A stretch of DNA of 48,882 bases. It comes from Anaerostipes sp. (GTDB lineage Bacteria > Bacillota > Clostridia > Lachnospirales > Lachnospiraceae). The stretch's first letter is position 1, and the number at the start of each line of letters is the position of its first letter. The notes beneath the pieces were generated by a model that saw only the letters and a list, made by a program, of their open reading frames with translations, was not told the origin of the DNA and did not search any database. The position numbers and the translations under genes were made by a program. The DNA lies in assembly GCF_018381315.1 (NCBI RefSeq), contig NZ_JAGZSD010000024.1, positions 1-48,882 on the forward strand, written 5' to 3'. Shown here piece by piece: positions 27,489 through 39,984 of this stretch.

Positions 27489-27520
27489 TTATAAGAAAAA
27501 TTTATTGTGTAAATGGTTAG
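27489..27520 (-). promoter_or_regulatory. Family promoter of P5, embedded in the P6 3' end
   Basis: CTAACC (27515-27520 complement), 20-base spacer, TTATAA (27489-27494). The TAA stop of P6 is part of this TTATAA box. Confidence 0.7.
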
Positions 27521-30504
27521 ACAAGAATGAAAAATAATACCCGCAGATCCCCGCGGCACCTGCCATGCACGCAAAAAACCATATTTGTTTTCCGTCTTCG
27601 CCTGTTTTAGCCGGATCGGCATCTCTGTTATTTCCTGTTCCATTCTTTTCTTTTATTTCTTTGTAATTCCATTTATTCTCATCTTTATTTCCTGGATTGG
27701 TCTTGTCTGATGATTCTGTTGGGCCCTTTCCCCCTCCTGAAGTGCTTTCAGCAATCTTCTTCCATCTGGCCTTCAGGACCATACTGCTGTTTACCGGATC
27801 GGCAAAATTCCATTTTTTCTGCACTCCATTCTCATCTGTATAATACCATCCTTCAAAAATATATCCTTTTTTACTTGGCTCCTCTGGCTCTGTTATGTTT
27901 TTGCCGCCCTCCACGGTCTGGTTCCCGGGTGTATAATCTCCTCCGTCAGAATCAAATGCAACATGGTGGATTCCTGTCAAAATGACCAAAACTTCAATCC
28001 TCTTTCCATCTTTCAGGAAAAAACCAAGCTTAAAAACACCGGTCTTTTCTGCCGTTTTGGCTTTATTTATAATTCCCAGCTGTTCTTTATCAGCATACAC
28101 CGCAGCATTGTTTCCATAAGCATCTTTGCCTGTAGCCTCACACAGCCTGACTATTTCATCTTCTCCAAAGGCTCTGCCGCCTGTAGGCTGTATAAAATTA
28201 TCTGCCCCTATACTCCCTTGTTTTCTGCCTTCCTCTGTCTGTCCATCGGCATTTTCTCTCAGGTATACATGAATCGTGATCTCTGTTCCTCCGGGCGCAG
28301 CAATCGTCAGCAGAAAGTCTCCTGTCTTATTTCCGGTTTTTGCCTGATTGATGGCTTTCAACTGTTCTTTGTCAGGAAACACCAACGCATTTTGTTCAAT
28401 CGCCTCTCCGCTGCTGTCTGATGCAAATACTTGGGAAAGCTCTTTTAATTCTTCTTCCGTAAACGCTTTTCCCCCGGTCTGGCTTATAATGTTCAGACCT
28501 TTGATAGTCTCGCCAGTAGTTTCATTTGTATTTATTTGGTCATATACTTTTAAAGTCACTGTAATCGAGGCAGTTTTATTGTCAGGAGATACAAATGTAA
28601 GAGGAAACTCCCCTCCTTTTCCTGATGTCTTTGCCTCATTAACTGCCGCCAGCTGTTCCGGGTCTACCGAAAATTCTTCCTGCGGATAGGTCGTTCCCCC
28701 TGCGTCCTTCCCCTGGACAGAAGCCAAGCTTCTCACATCATCCTCACTGAATGCTTCTCCTCCGGTATCATGCTGAAAATTGTTCGCTCCGATGGTTGGC
28801 TCACTCTGCATTGGATCCATATCAGCCGCGTCAGTTCCGGCCGCCTTTAAATAAACTTTTACCGTCGTCTTAGTCCCATTAGGTGTCGTAAAGGTTAAAG
28901 GATACTCTCCTGTCTTTCCGGCAGTTTTTGCCTGATTGATTGCCTCAATCTGCTGCTGATCGTCAAACGTAATATCTTCCTTTGGGAAATCCATTCCGTT
29001 CTCCTGTTTGCCTGTAACTCTTGTAAGAACCATCAGCTGTTCCCCGGTAAATACTTCACCTCCAGTCTTGCTGATCACATGGTTTGCCCCAAGCTGTTCC
29101 TTTGTATCTTTTGCAATTTCATTTGAATCCCTGAATGGACCGAAATACACTTTTGTATAGAAACGCCCCACATTAATGGCAGTTTCTTCTTTAAACGGCG
29201 TTCCGTCCATAAACGTATAATTTTCCAGGGATGTTCCATCCTGTATATACCCCTGATAGCCGAACTCCGGAGATGCCGTCACATTAAAAACTTTGGAGTT
29301 GCCTGCTGCAGACCCGATGCCCGGCATGCCAGTTCCTTCATCTCCTACTGCTATGACCACCGTCTCTCCTCCGCTGATCTTTACGTTTCTTGTCTCTTTC
29401 GTCGGTCCTGAATAACCGCCCTGAGGTGCAGATGCCCCGATCCCCGGACCATATTTTCCGCCATAGGCTGTCACTGTCCCTCCGGTTATATAAATTCCAT
29501 CCACTTTATTGCCGTATCCTGATCCTATGCCGGAACCGTATGCAGTCCCTGTTGCCTTTACATTTCCTCCGGTTATGTAAATATCCTTAGTATAACCTCC
29601 ATAGATTTCAGAGTCACACGCAGAACCAATGCCAGGAGTGTGTTCTCCGGCAGATGCCTCGATATTGCCTCCCTTGATGGTAAAATTGCAGAATCCAGTC
29701 TCATTTTTTGTCCTGTGATTCTTCCATGAGCTCCCGATAGCCCCTGCATGATACTGACTTGGATTTCCATATGCTATCAGAGACCCGCAGCTGTCATCAC
29801 ATCTGTGGCCTTTTTGGCCGGCAGATTCACACTGTATCGTCAATTCTCCATCCATACCGTCCTTTGTCAATCCGTTGCCCGAATTGCCGTCGCTGGCATC
29901 GGTGCGCCCTGAATTATTCGTCAGGAAATTCTTTCCCCGCAGTGTAATGGTTACATTTGCGTGGGAAACGTCAATACAGTTTATTTTACTGCTGGCAGTG
30001 ATATTTACTTGATCCAGAGTAAGTTTCGTCGTAACATCTCTTTCGACAATCACATTGTTTGCATCAGTCGTACCCTGAATCCAATATCCGTTTGGATTCA
30101 GCTTTGTCTCTCCAGCAGCAAGCCCTCCTCCCGAGGCACCGTCTTTTGTAATACGGATATCTCCTGCTCCTACGTCTAAAAGAGTCTGTCCATTCTCAGC
30201 CAGCTGTGTTTTTACACCTGCCTTTTTCTTTTTAACTATAGTCTGCTTTCCCTCAGTCTCCGGAGGTTTCACTTCTGCCTCTGCAGTTTCTGCTTTATCA
30301 GTTTCCGACTCCGTTGTCTTCTCCTCCAGATCCGCTTCAGTTTGGCTTAATTCCCTGGAAGTCTGCTCTTCACTTTCGTAAATACCCCCCCCCGGGATTT
30401 CCAGACATTTCCTCTTCCTGAGCCTGCAGCATAGTTCCGGCTCCGGTTCCCAAAGCCACGATCAGAGAAACTGCAGCCAGACGTCTTATCCATTGTTTTT
30501 TCAT
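27489..30504 (-). CDS. P6: phase-variable surface protein, OFF, with eroded C-terminus
   Basis: Start at 30504 (MKKQWIRRLAAVSLIV). G9 at 30385-30393 puts the signal frame out (YLRK, stop); 1004 residues if G8. Standard family order: TLLDVGAGDIRIT, beta-helix with RCDDSCGSL, four Ig-like repeats, InlB-type repeat (KARWKK), PAKTGEDG and hydrophobic span. After GICGYY the sequence leaves the family pattern: instead of the basic tail it reads SFLSNHLHNKFFL, which is translated from the P5 promoter. There is also no terminator between P6 and P5. A deletion joining P6 to the P5 leader is the simplest explanation; membrane retention may be impaired (inference). Confidence 0.88.
30385..30393 (-). repeat. 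Poly-G tract (G9) in P6
   Basis: Nine C on the plus strand; ON at 8 or 11. Span 3016 bases, one over a multiple of three. Confidence 0.92.
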
Positions 30505-30527
30505 TACTCTCTCCACCTTCACTTCCT

Positions 30528-30553
30528 GCCCTCAAGTGCACTCTTTATCGGGC
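30528..30553 (-). promoter_or_regulatory. Leader inverted repeat upstream of P6
   Basis: GCCC / GGGC arms around AAGAGTGCACTT. Confidence 0.55.
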
Positions 30554-30570
30554 ATTTTTTTGATCAGTTG

Positions 30571-30602
30571 TTATAAGAACATCAGGCTTTAAAAAAGGTT
30601 AG
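30571..30602 (-). promoter_or_regulatory. Family promoter of P6
   Basis: CTAACC (30597-30602 complement), 20-base spacer, TTATAA (30571-30576). Confidence 0.7.
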
Positions 30603-30605
30603 ACT

Positions 30606-30645
30606 AAAATAAGGACAGCTAAATTTTTTATGCTGTCCTTATTTT
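30606..30645 (-). terminator. Terminator after P7
   Basis: Perfect 14-bp arms AAAATAAGGACAGC / GCTGTCCTTATTTT just after the P7 stop; the final Ts form the U run. Confidence 0.8.
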
Positions 30646-30648
30646 CCG

Positions 30649-33600
30649 TTATTTTATTTTCTTTCGTCTGTAAAGACAAAATACAAATCCTGCCGCACCT
30701 GCCATGCATCCAAGGACCCATGGAAGTTTGGTTTCGTCTCCTGTTTTTGCTGCCTGACTCTCTTTCGCATTTTTTCCCACTTCCCGGTACTTCCAACCAT
30801 TGGTATCTTCTTTTTTAGGCGCCTTCTTATCCTTTTCAGCCGTTGTCTGATCAGGTTTCTTTGTGACGGCAGCAGCAGTAGTTTCCTCTGCAGCAGGCTT
30901 CTTCGTCCACTTAGCTTTGAGTATCAATTTATCGTGTACCGGCGTATCAAAATTCCATTTCACTTCTTTGCCGTCTTCATCTGTATAAAACCAGCCTTCA
31001 AAATTATATCCGTCTTTTTTCGGTTCTTTTGGTTCCACCGCTGTCTTTCCACCCTCTATATTCTGATCCTTTGGCCGATAATCTCCCCCGTCCGGATCAA
31101 AGGATACTGTGTGATCTCCTGTCAGGGTGACAGCTGCCTCAATCCTGCTGCCATCTTCCAGTCTAAATTCAAGTTTAAAAACCCCTGTCCTCCCAGAAAT
31201 TTTTGCCTTATTTATTAATTCCAGCTGTTCTTTGTCCACACTTACTGAGACATTGTTTCCGTACGCATCTTTTCCTTTAGCTTCACAGAGATTCACAATA
31301 TCTTCTTCTCCAAAAGCCTTTCCGCCTGTGGGCTGTATAATATTATTTGCCCCAAGGCTTCCCTGCCCTTTGCTGTATGCTGTTTTTCCTGCAGCATTCT
31401 CTCTCAAATATACATAGATCGTAATCTTTGTACCTCCGGGTGTTTCAATAGTCAGTGGATAATCTCCTGTCAAATGGCTGGTTTTTGCCTGATTGATATC
31501 TTTCAGCTGTTCTGGTTCAGAAAATACCAGATCATTTCGGGAGACAGGATTTCCGCTGCCATCTTCAGCCTTTACCAAAGAAAGTTCTTTTAATTCTTCT
31601 TCCTCAAATGCTTTTCCACCGGTCTGGCTTATGACACTCAGTCCTTTAATCGTTTCACCTGTGTTTTCATCGGTAGTTATCTGGTCATAGACTTTCAATT
31701 CCACCACAACAGTGACCGTTTTATTGTCAGGAGATGTAAAAGTCAGCGGAAACTCTCCTCCTCTCCCAGATGACTTCGCCTCATTGACAGCCGCAAGCTG
31801 CTCAGAATTTACCGAAAAAACCTCTGACGGATATGTCGTTCCTTCTGGGTCCTTACCCTGGATTGCAGCCAGGTTTCTTACATCATCTTCGCTGAATGCC
31901 TCTCCCCCGGTATCACTCTGGAAATTATCCGCTCCGATCATAGTCCCGCCTTTTTCCGAATCAAGTTTAGCTGCATCCGTTCCCACAGCTTTCAGGTGTA
32001 CCTGGACCGTAGCCTTAGTCCCATTTGGTGTCGTAAAAGTCAAATCAAATTTTCCTGTCTTCCCAGCAGTTTTTGCCTCATTGATAAGCTCAATCTGCTG
32101 CTTGCTGTCAAACGTCAATTTTTCGTCAGAAAAGTCTGTTCCATTTTCCTGCTTTCCTGTAACCTTTGCAAGACTTTTTAATTGTTCTTCTGTAAATGGA
32201 TTCCCTCCAGTTTTACTGATGACATGATTCGCACCAATCTGCTCTTTTGTATCATTCGCAATTCCGTTTGCATCCCGATACGGACCAAAATATACTTTTG
32301 TATAAAAACGCCCCACATTAATGGCCGTCTCTTCTTTGAATGGCGTTCCATCCATGAATGTATAATTATTCAGTGAAGTACCGTCCTGGATATAACCCTG
32401 ATAGCCAAACTCGGGATCTGCCGTTACATTAAAAACCTTGGAATTGCCTGCGCTGGACCCTATCCCGGGCATGCCAGTTCCCTCATCTCCGATTGCAATA
32501 ACCACGGTATCTCCTCCGCTGATCTTTACGTTCCTTATCTCCTCTGAAGGCCTTGCGATACCACCCTCCCAGGCGGATGCACCGATTCCGGGAGCATATC
32601 TGCCTCCATAAGCAACCACAGTACCTCCGGATATAACAATTCCATCCACAGTATTGCCATATCCAGATCCAATCCCCGATCCAAAGTCTGTACCGACTGC
32701 CTTTATATTTCCTCCGGTAATGACAATATTCTTTGTATATCCTCCATAGGCTTCAGAATCACAGGCGGATCCGATACCAGGTGTATGTTCCCCGGCAGAT
32801 GCCTCAATATTGCCTCCTTTTATCGTGAAGTTACAAAAACCGCTCTCCTCTTTTATTTTATGATTCTTCCATGAACTCCCTATAGCCCCTGCATGGTATT
32901 GATTCGGATTTCCATAAGCTTTTAAAGATCCACAGCTGTCATTGCATCTGTGTCCTTTTATATTGGCTGATTCACATTGTAATGTCAGGTAGCCATCCAT
33001 CCCATCTTTATTGAGCCCGTTTCCCGAATCACTGGGCATCGAATCAGACTTTCCTGAATTACTGGTCAATATATTTTCTCCCCGCAGTGTGATCGTTACG
33101 TTGGCATGGGAAACATCAATACAGTTTACTTTACTGCTGGCAGTGATGTTTACTTGATCCAAAGTAAGTTTTGTTGTAACATCTCTTTCAACAATTACAT
33201 TATTTGTATCAGTTGTACCCTTAATCCAATAGCCGTCCGGATTCAATTTTGTTTCGTCCTCTGGAAGTCCTCCGCCTGTTGCTCCGTTTAATGTGATCCT
33301 GATATCTCCCTTGCTCACATCCAAAAGAGTCTGTCCATTTTCCGCCAGCTGTTTTCCGGACTTTCCTGCGGTTTTCTTTTTCACGGCAGTACTTTTTTTC
33401 TTTTCACTGGCAGGTTTCGAAGCCGTTTGTAGTTCCTGAGGCTGTTTTGTCTCTGTATTACTTTGCTCTGTGGCTATTGGGGTCTCGCTTCCCATTTGTT
33501 CTTCCGGGGTCAGCTCCTCAATTCTGGAAATACCCCCCCCCGTATTTTCCAGCTATTTCCTCATCATGAGCCTTTAGAACAGTTCCTGCCCCGGTTCCCA

Positions 33601-33652
33601 TGGTCACGATCAGAGAAACTGCAGCCAGACATCTCATCCATTGTTTTTTCAT
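30649..33652 (-). CDS. P7: phase-variable beta-helix surface protein, OFF
   Basis: Start at 33652 (MKKQWMRCLAAVSLIVTMG). G9 at 33533-33541, after which the signal frame ends YFQN-stop; 1000 residues at G8. The long frame reads ISRIEELTPEEQMGSETP, then TLLDVSKGDIRIT, beta-helix with RCNDSCGSL, four Ig-like repeats, InlB-type repeat, an AAEETTAAAVTKK stalk, QAAKTGDE, membrane span and tail YRRKKIK. Its beta-helix is close to that of P6 (shared segments such as TTKLTLDQVNITASSK), while its leader and terminator are close to P8 and P9. The family is thus a mosaic rather than a simple chain of duplications. Confidence 0.9.
33533..33541 (-). repeat. Poly-G tract (G9) in P7
   Basis: Nine C on the plus strand; ON at 8 or 11. 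Span 3004 bases, one over a multiple of three. Confidence 0.92.
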
Positions 33653-33673
33653 TGCTCTCCATCCTTTCTCTCT

Positions 33674-33699
33674 GCCCTCAAGTGCACTCTATTTTGGGC
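33674..33699 (-). promoter_or_regulatory. Leader inverted repeat upstream of P7
   Basis: GCCC / GGGC arms around AGAGTGCACTT. Confidence 0.55.
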
Positions 33700-33717
33700 T
33701 TTCTTTTTAATATGACT

Positions 33718-33749
33718 TTATAAGAACACCAGATAAATAAAAAAGTTAG
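33718..33749 (-). promoter_or_regulatory. Family promoter of P7
   Basis: CTAACT (33744-33749 complement), 20-base spacer, TTATAA (33718-33723). Confidence 0.7.
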
Positions 33750-33753
33750 ATAA

Positions 33754-33792
33754 AAAAGGACAGCCAGGATGATTTCTCCCCGCTGTCCTTTT
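33754..33792 (-). terminator. Terminator after P8
   Basis: AAAAGGACAGC / GCTGTCCTTTT stem between the P8 stop and the P7 promoter. Confidence 0.82.
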
Positions 33793-33800
33793 ATATCCTC

Positions 33801-36800
33801 CTATTTTACTTTCTTCCTTCTCAGAAGACAGGCCATGATTCCTGATGCCCCTGCCATACATCCAAGAACCCATGGAAGTTTGGCTTTGTCTCCGGTCTTT
33901 GCCGCCCGGGTCCCGGTCTTATCTTTTTTGATCTCCCGGTAGTTCCAATTCTCATCATGTCCATTCTTTTTTGTTGTTTCTTCCACTTTTGTTGTTTTGA
34001 TTTTTTCTGTAGTTGTTTTTTTCCTGCCTGTTTCTTTCAGTTCTTTCTTCCACTTGGCCTTCAAAGTCATACTCTGATGGACCGGCGTGTCAAAGTCCCA
34101 TTTGACTTCATTTCCTTTTTCATCAGTGTAATACCAGCCCTCAAATATGTATCCTTCTTTCTTTGGCTCTTTTGGTTCTACCGCAGGTCTTCCTCCTACA
34201 ACGAGCTGATCCTTTGGCTGATAGTCTCCTCCATTCGGATCAAAATTCACTGTATGGTCTCCGGTCAATGTCACAGTTACTTCTGCCTTAACTCCGTCAT
34301 CCATGGAAAATGTAAGTTTAAATTCTCCTGTTCTTCCTTCTGTTTTTGCCTCATTGATTTTGTTCAGCTGATTTCTGTCTGCTCCCACTGCTACATTGTT
34401 TCCATATTTATTTTTTCCTTTGGCTTTACAGAGTTCTATGATTTCCTCTTCACTAAAAGCGTTTCCTCCAGTGGGCTGTGTGATATGATTCGCTCCGAGG
34501 CTTCCCTTTTTCTCTTCGTCTTCTCCGTTCTTTATCTGATCGGTCCCACCGTCTCTTAAATACACATGGATCGTGATCCCTGTCCCATCCGGCGTCTCTA
34601 TAGTCAGCGGAAAGTCTCCGGTTTTTCCGCCGGTTTTGGCTTCATTGATCGCTCTGATCTGTTTTTCATCCGGAAATACCAAATCAGTTCCTGCGATCGG
34701 GTCTCCGTCTCCATTTTGGGCTGCCACATCTGAAAGTTTTAATAGCTGTTCCTTTGTAAAGGCTTTCCCCCCGGTCTTGCTGATGATATCCAGTCCCTTG
34801 ATCTGCTCTCCGGTCGTCTCATTGACGGCAGTTTCATCATATGCTTTCAGCACCACCTCCACGGTAGCTTTTTTCCCGTCCGGAGATGTAAAGGTCAGTT
34901 CAAAAGTGCCGCCTTTTCCTGCCGTCTTGGCTTCATTGATCACTTCCAACTGACTGGTATCTGCCCCAAAATTCTCCTGGGGATAAGTTGTTCCTTCTTC
35001 ATTTTTTCCCTGAACCTGGGCCAGCTTCCGTACATCATCTTCAGTAAAAGCTTCTCCTCCGGTGTCCTGCCAGAAACCGTCTGCCCCGATGGTTGGCTCC
35101 AGTTTATCCGGATTCATCTGTGCTGCATCCGTTCCATCACCTTTCAGATATACGGTCACTGTAGTTTTTGTCCCATTCGGCGTCTGAAAGGTCAGTGGAT
35201 ATTCCCCGGTCTCACCTTTGGTTTTTGCTCTGTTGATTGCCTCAATCTGTGCTTGGTCGGTAAAACTCAGTTCATTTTCCAAAAAATCCTTTCCATTTTC
35301 GTTTTTCCCGGTTACCATGGTAAGCCCCTTTAGCTGATCCTCACTGAAAGCTTGTCCTCCGGTCTTGCTGATCACATGATTGGCTCCAATCTGGTCTTTG
35401 GTATCCTTTTCGATTTCATTGGTATCGCGAAACGGCCCAAAGTAAACTTTCGTATAAAAACGTCCAACCTGAATATCTGCGGCCTGCTTAAACGGAGTGC
35501 CGTCTACAAAAGTATAATCATCCAGAGCAGTGCCATCCTGGATATATCCCTGATATCCGAAATCCGGCACTGCAGTGACATTTGATACTTTGGTATTTCC
35601 AGCAGCTGAGCCAATTCCAGGCATCCCGCTGTCCTCATCTCCAACTGCAATGACTACAGTATCTCCTCCACTGATTTTTATATTCTGTGTCAGCATAGAT
35701 TGCTTGCTGTCTCCTTTACTTGCACCAATTCCAGGGGCATCCGGGCCTCCATAGGCTTCCACATATCCTCCGGTAATATAGATTCCATTGACCTTATTTC
35801 CATATCCGGAACCAATGCCAGACCCGACAGTTGTTCCTACTGCCTTTATGATTCCTCCTGTTATATTTATGTTCTTTGTGTAACCTCCTCCAGTCTGTTC
35901 AGAAACACATGCAGAGCCAATTCCAGGCATATGTCCCCCTCCCGAAACATCAATGTTCCCTCCATGGATGGTCAGATTAGCAAACCCGGAGTCATTTCCT
36001 TCACCACTATTTCTCAATGTACTGCCAAGTGCTGCTCCATGGTACTTCGTTGCCTTCACTAATAAAGAACCACATTTATCATCACAGCGATGTCCTGCAT
36101 TTTGGCTCTGTTCGCACTGAATCGTCAAGCTTCCGTCCATTCCATCCTTCGCCAAAGCTCCTCCAGAGCCTGGAGGATTTCCCGGACTTGGGCCTTCCGT
36201 GTCACAGATCAGTTCATTTTTCCCTTTCAAAGTAATAGTCACATTTGCATGGGATACGTTCATACTGTCCAATCGTGCAGTGGAGGTTCCGGATGTCACG
36301 CTGACATCCTCCATGGTAATCTCAGTAGTCACATTCTTCTTTACCTCAATATTATAATCTGAGGTTTTCCCCGTAATCCAATATCCCTTTGGATTCAGTT
36401 CCGTCTCATTCTCTGAAAGTCCTCCACCCGTGGCTCCATTCGCCGTAATTCGGATATCTCCTTTGCTTATATCCAAAAATGTCTGGCCGTTCTCAGCCAG
36501 CTTTTTGGATTTGCCTTTCTTCTGTTTTTCTTTTGATACCGACTTTCTCTCTGCGGTCGGCATTTCCTGCTGCTCTGTGTTTGCTTTTTCTGCTGTTTGT
36601 ATTTCCATGCCCAAAATTTCTGCTGTACCAGCCTCTGTTCCAGTCTGACTTTCCGGGTTCAATTCCTCAATTCTGGAAATACCCCCCCCCGGATTTTCCA
36701 GCTATTTCCTCATCCTGAGCCTTCAGAACAGTCCCTGCTCCGGTTCCCATGGTCACGATCAGAGAAACTGCAGCCAGACATCTCATCCATTGTTTTTTCA

Positions 36801-36801
36801 T
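33801..36801 (-). CDS. P8: phase-variable beta-helix surface protein, OFF
   Basis: Start at 36801 (MKKQWMRCLAAVSLIVTMG). G9 at 36682-36690; 999 residues at G8. Approximate layout in ON numbering: signal 1-30, G tract near 38-40, linker to 105, beta-helix 106-450 (TFLDISKGDIRIT; RLDSMNVSHANVTITL; RCDDKCGSL; GGDTVVIAVGD; YFGPFRD near 454), four Ig-like repeats at about 470-845, InlB-type repeat 848-920, Lys/Thr stalk, AKTGD near 967, membrane span about 975-992, tail RRKKVK. The beta-helix lacks the longer insertion between the Cys pair and the next strand seen in P9 and P10 (reads LVKATKYHGAALGST). Confidence 0.9.
36682..36690 (-). repeat. Poly-G tract (G9) in P8
   Basis: Nine C on the plus strand; ON at 8 or 11. 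Span 3001 bases, one over a multiple of three. Confidence 0.92.
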
Positions 36802-36824
36802 TGCTCTCTCCGTCCTTTCTCTCT

Positions 36825-36850
36825 GCCCTCAAGTGCACTCTTTTTTGGGC
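36825..36850 (-). promoter_or_regulatory. Leader inverted repeat upstream of P8
   Basis: GCCC / GGGC arms around AGAGTGCACTT. Confidence 0.55.
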
Positions 36851-36869
36851 TTTCCTTTTTTATATGACT

Positions 36870-36901
36870 TTATAAGAACATCAGACAGATAAAAAAGTTA
36901 G
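36870..36901 (-). promoter_or_regulatory. Family promoter of P8
   Basis: CTAACT (36896-36901 complement), 20-base spacer, TTATAA (36870-36875). Confidence 0.7.
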
Positions 36902-36906
36902 ACGAA

Positions 36907-36945
36907 AAAAGGACAGCCAGGATGGTTTGTTCCCGCTGTCCTTTT
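36907..36945 (-). terminator. Terminator after P9
   Basis: AAAAGGACAGC / GCTGTCCTTTT stem, same arms as after P8. Confidence 0.82.
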
Positions 36946-36953
36946 ATGTTCCT

Positions 36954-39900
36954 CTATTTTATCTTCTTCCTTCTCATCAGATAAACCATGATTCCTGCTG
37001 CCCCAGCCATGCATCCAAGAATCCATGGAAGTTTGGCTTTATCTGCGGTTTCTGCTGCCCGGGTCCCGGTCTTATCTTTTTCAATCTCCCGGTAGTTCCA
37101 ATTTTCATCATCACCTGTCTTCTTTGTTTTTGTCGCTTTTGTCTTTTCTGTTGTCGTCTTTTCCGTCTTTGGTTCGGTCGATTCTTTCTTCCACTTGGCT
37201 TTCAAAGTCATACTCTGATGAACCGGCGTGTCAAAGTCCCATTTAACTTCGTTTCCTTTTTCATCGGTGTAATACCAGCCCTCAAATATGTATCCTTCTT
37301 TCTTTGGCTCCTTCGGTTCTACTGCCAGTCTTCCTCCCACAACGAGCTGATCCTTTGGCTGATAGTCTCCTCCGTTTGGATCAAATGATACCGTGTGATC
37401 CCCGGTCAGTGTAACCTTTACTTTGACCTTGGTTCCATCTTCCATCAAAAATGTAACATCAAACGTTCCGGTCTTCCCCGCTTCCTTTGCTTCATTCACC
37501 TTCTGAAGCTGTTTCTCATCGATGCTCAGATCTGCATTGTCTCCATGCTCATCTTTTCCTTTCGCCTGGCAAAGCTTTGTCAGTTCTTTCTCTCCAAATC
37601 CACTACCTCCGGTGGGATAGCTCAGATTGTCTGCTCCAAGACTTGGTTTCCCGCTTTCCTGGACGGCTCCATCGGTACCTTCCTCCATTAGATAGACCAT
37701 GACGGTTACCTCTGTTCCGTCTGGCGTGGCAAAGGTCAGAGGAAACTGCCCGGTCTTTCCCGATGTTTTTGCCTGGTTCAGCTCCTGCAGCTCTTTAGGA
37801 TTAGGAAGCATAAGAAGTTCCGTTTCAATGACACTGTCGTCTCCTGCTATGGCTTTCACTCTGCTCAGCTTCTTTAACTGGTCTTTTGTGAATTCCTCTC
37901 CTCCGGTCTTGCTGATGATATGGTTCGCCTTGATCGTCTCTCCCGTATCCGGATCCGTTGTGATCTTATCATACTCTCCGTAAAGTGTTACAGTGATCAC
38001 CGCTTTTTTCCCATCTGGTGAAGTAAAGGTCAGCGGAAACTGTCCGGCCTTTCCACCTGTCTTTGCTTCATTGATCGCAGCCAGCTCCTGTATGTCCGGT
38101 TCCAACTGGTCTGTTTCATAGGTGGTCCCGCTGTCATTTTTTCCCTGTACTGCTGCAAGTGTCCGTACATCCTCGGCGGTCAGCTCTGATCCTCCGGTCT
38201 CTTTGGAAAAGCTGTCCGCTCCGATGGTTGGTTCCAGGTGCTCCGGATCCATAGCAGCAGCATCGGTTCCGTCTCCCTTTAAATATACCGTCACTGTAGT
38301 CTTTGTCCCATTTGGAGTCTGAAAGGTCAGCGGATATTCTCCGATTTCTCCCTTGGTCTTCGCATTGTTGATCGCTGCAATCTGCGCCTGATCCGTAAAG
38401 GTCAGTTTATCCTCGGAAAAGTCTTTTCCGTCTTCATCTTTCCCTGTGACCATCGTAAGCCCTTTTAACTGATCTTCACTGAAAGCCTGTCCTCCGGTCT
38501 TGCTGATCACATGGTTGGCTCCGATTTGGTCTTTGGTATCCTTTTCGATCTCATTGGTATCGCGGAATGGTCCGAAATACACCATGGTATAAAACTTTCC
38601 TACCTGGATATCCGTTTTTTGTTTAAATGGAGTTCCGTCCATAAATGTATAGTCTGTCTCTGAAGTTCCATCCTGGATATAGCCCTGATAACCAAAGTTA
38701 GGGATCGCAGTTACATTGGATACTTTTTCATTTCCTGCAGCAGAACCTATCCCTGGCATATCCGTATCCATATCTCCAACCGCTTTCACTACTGTATCTC
38801 CACCTGTAATATTTATATCTTTTGTTTCACAGCTTTGTTTATCATATAAACCATTATGTTGATAATCTGGTGCTCCAATTCCCGGGGCATAAGGTCCTCC
38901 ATAAGCCTCTACATATCCGCCTGTAATTGTAATTCCTTCTACTTTATTTCCAAATCCCGAACCAATCCCAGCGCCATACATTGTTCCTCTGGCTTTAATA
39001 TTTCCCCCGGTAATCAATATATTTTTTGTGTATCCGCCACCATAATGTTCCGATGCGCAGGCTGAACCGATTCCCGGACAATGTGCTCCTCCTGATACAG
39101 TCAAATTACCTCCATAAATTGAAAAATTGGCAAATCCACTCTCATTAGTTGTACTAATATTTCTATAAGTACTTCCCAAAGCACCTGCATGTGCAATGGT
39201 TGGATCCCCTTTTACCAGCAGAGAGCCACAGTTGGCATCACATTTATGACCTTTATCATGGACGTATTCACACTGAATAGCCAGACTTCCATCCATTCCA
39301 TCCTTGGCCAAAGCACAACCAGTACCTGGAGGCGTACCACTACCTGAACCTTTTGTATTACAAATCAGCTGGTTGTCTCCGCGCAGCGTAATAGTAACAT
39401 TTGCATGAGATACATTCATGCTGTCCAATCTTTCACTGGATGATCCCGATGTTACACTTACATCCTCCATGGTAATCTCAGTTGTTACATTCTTCTGTAC
39501 CACAATATTATAATCTGAGGTTTCCCCCGTAATCCAGTATCCCTTTGGATTCAGTTCCGTCTCATTCTCTGAAAGTCCTCCGCCTGTGGCTCCATTTACC
39601 GTAATTCGGATATCTCCTTTGCTTATATCCAAAAATGTCTGCCCATTCTCAGCCAGCTTTTTGGATTTACCTGTCTTCTGTTTGTCTTTTGATACAGACT
39701 TTCTCTCTGCGGTCAGCATTTCCTGCATCTCTGTGTTTGCTTTTTCTGTTGTTTGTATTTCCATGCCCAAGATTTCTGCTGCTGTACTATCCTCTGTTCC
39801 ACCCTGACTTTTCGGGGTCAATTCCTCAATTCTGGAAATACCCCCCCCCCGGATTTTCCAGCTATTTCCTCATTTTGAGCCTTCAAAACAGTTCCTGCCC

Positions 39901-39961
39901 CTGTTCCCATGGTCACAATTAGAGAAACTGCAGCCAGACATCTCATCCATTGTTTTTTCAT
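36954..39961 (-). CDS. P9: phase-variable surface protein, OFF, with degenerate sorting motif
   Basis: Start at 39961 (signal peptide nearly identical to P8). G10 at 39841-39850, so two over or one under an ON length; the signal frame then stops at GTA TTT CCA GAA TTG AGG AAT TGA. 1001 residues at G8. TFLDISKGDIRIT, beta-helix with KCDANCGSL and GGNIKARGTMYGAGIGSG, four Ig-like repeats, InlB-type repeat almost identical to P8. Ig-like repeats 2-4 differ from P8 and P10 (for example TLYGEYDKITTDPDTGE), resembling P2/P4 instead. The motif before the membrane span reads RAAETAD where the family has AAKTGD, so sortase recognition may be lost; the span and RRKKIK tail are intact. Confidence 0.9.
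39841..39850 (-). repeat. Poly-G tract (G10) in P9
   Basis: Ten C on the plus strand; ON at 8 or 11. Span 3008 bases, two over a multiple of three, consistent with the run length. Confidence 0.92.
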
Positions 39962-39984
39962 TACTCTCTCCGTCCTTTCTCTCT

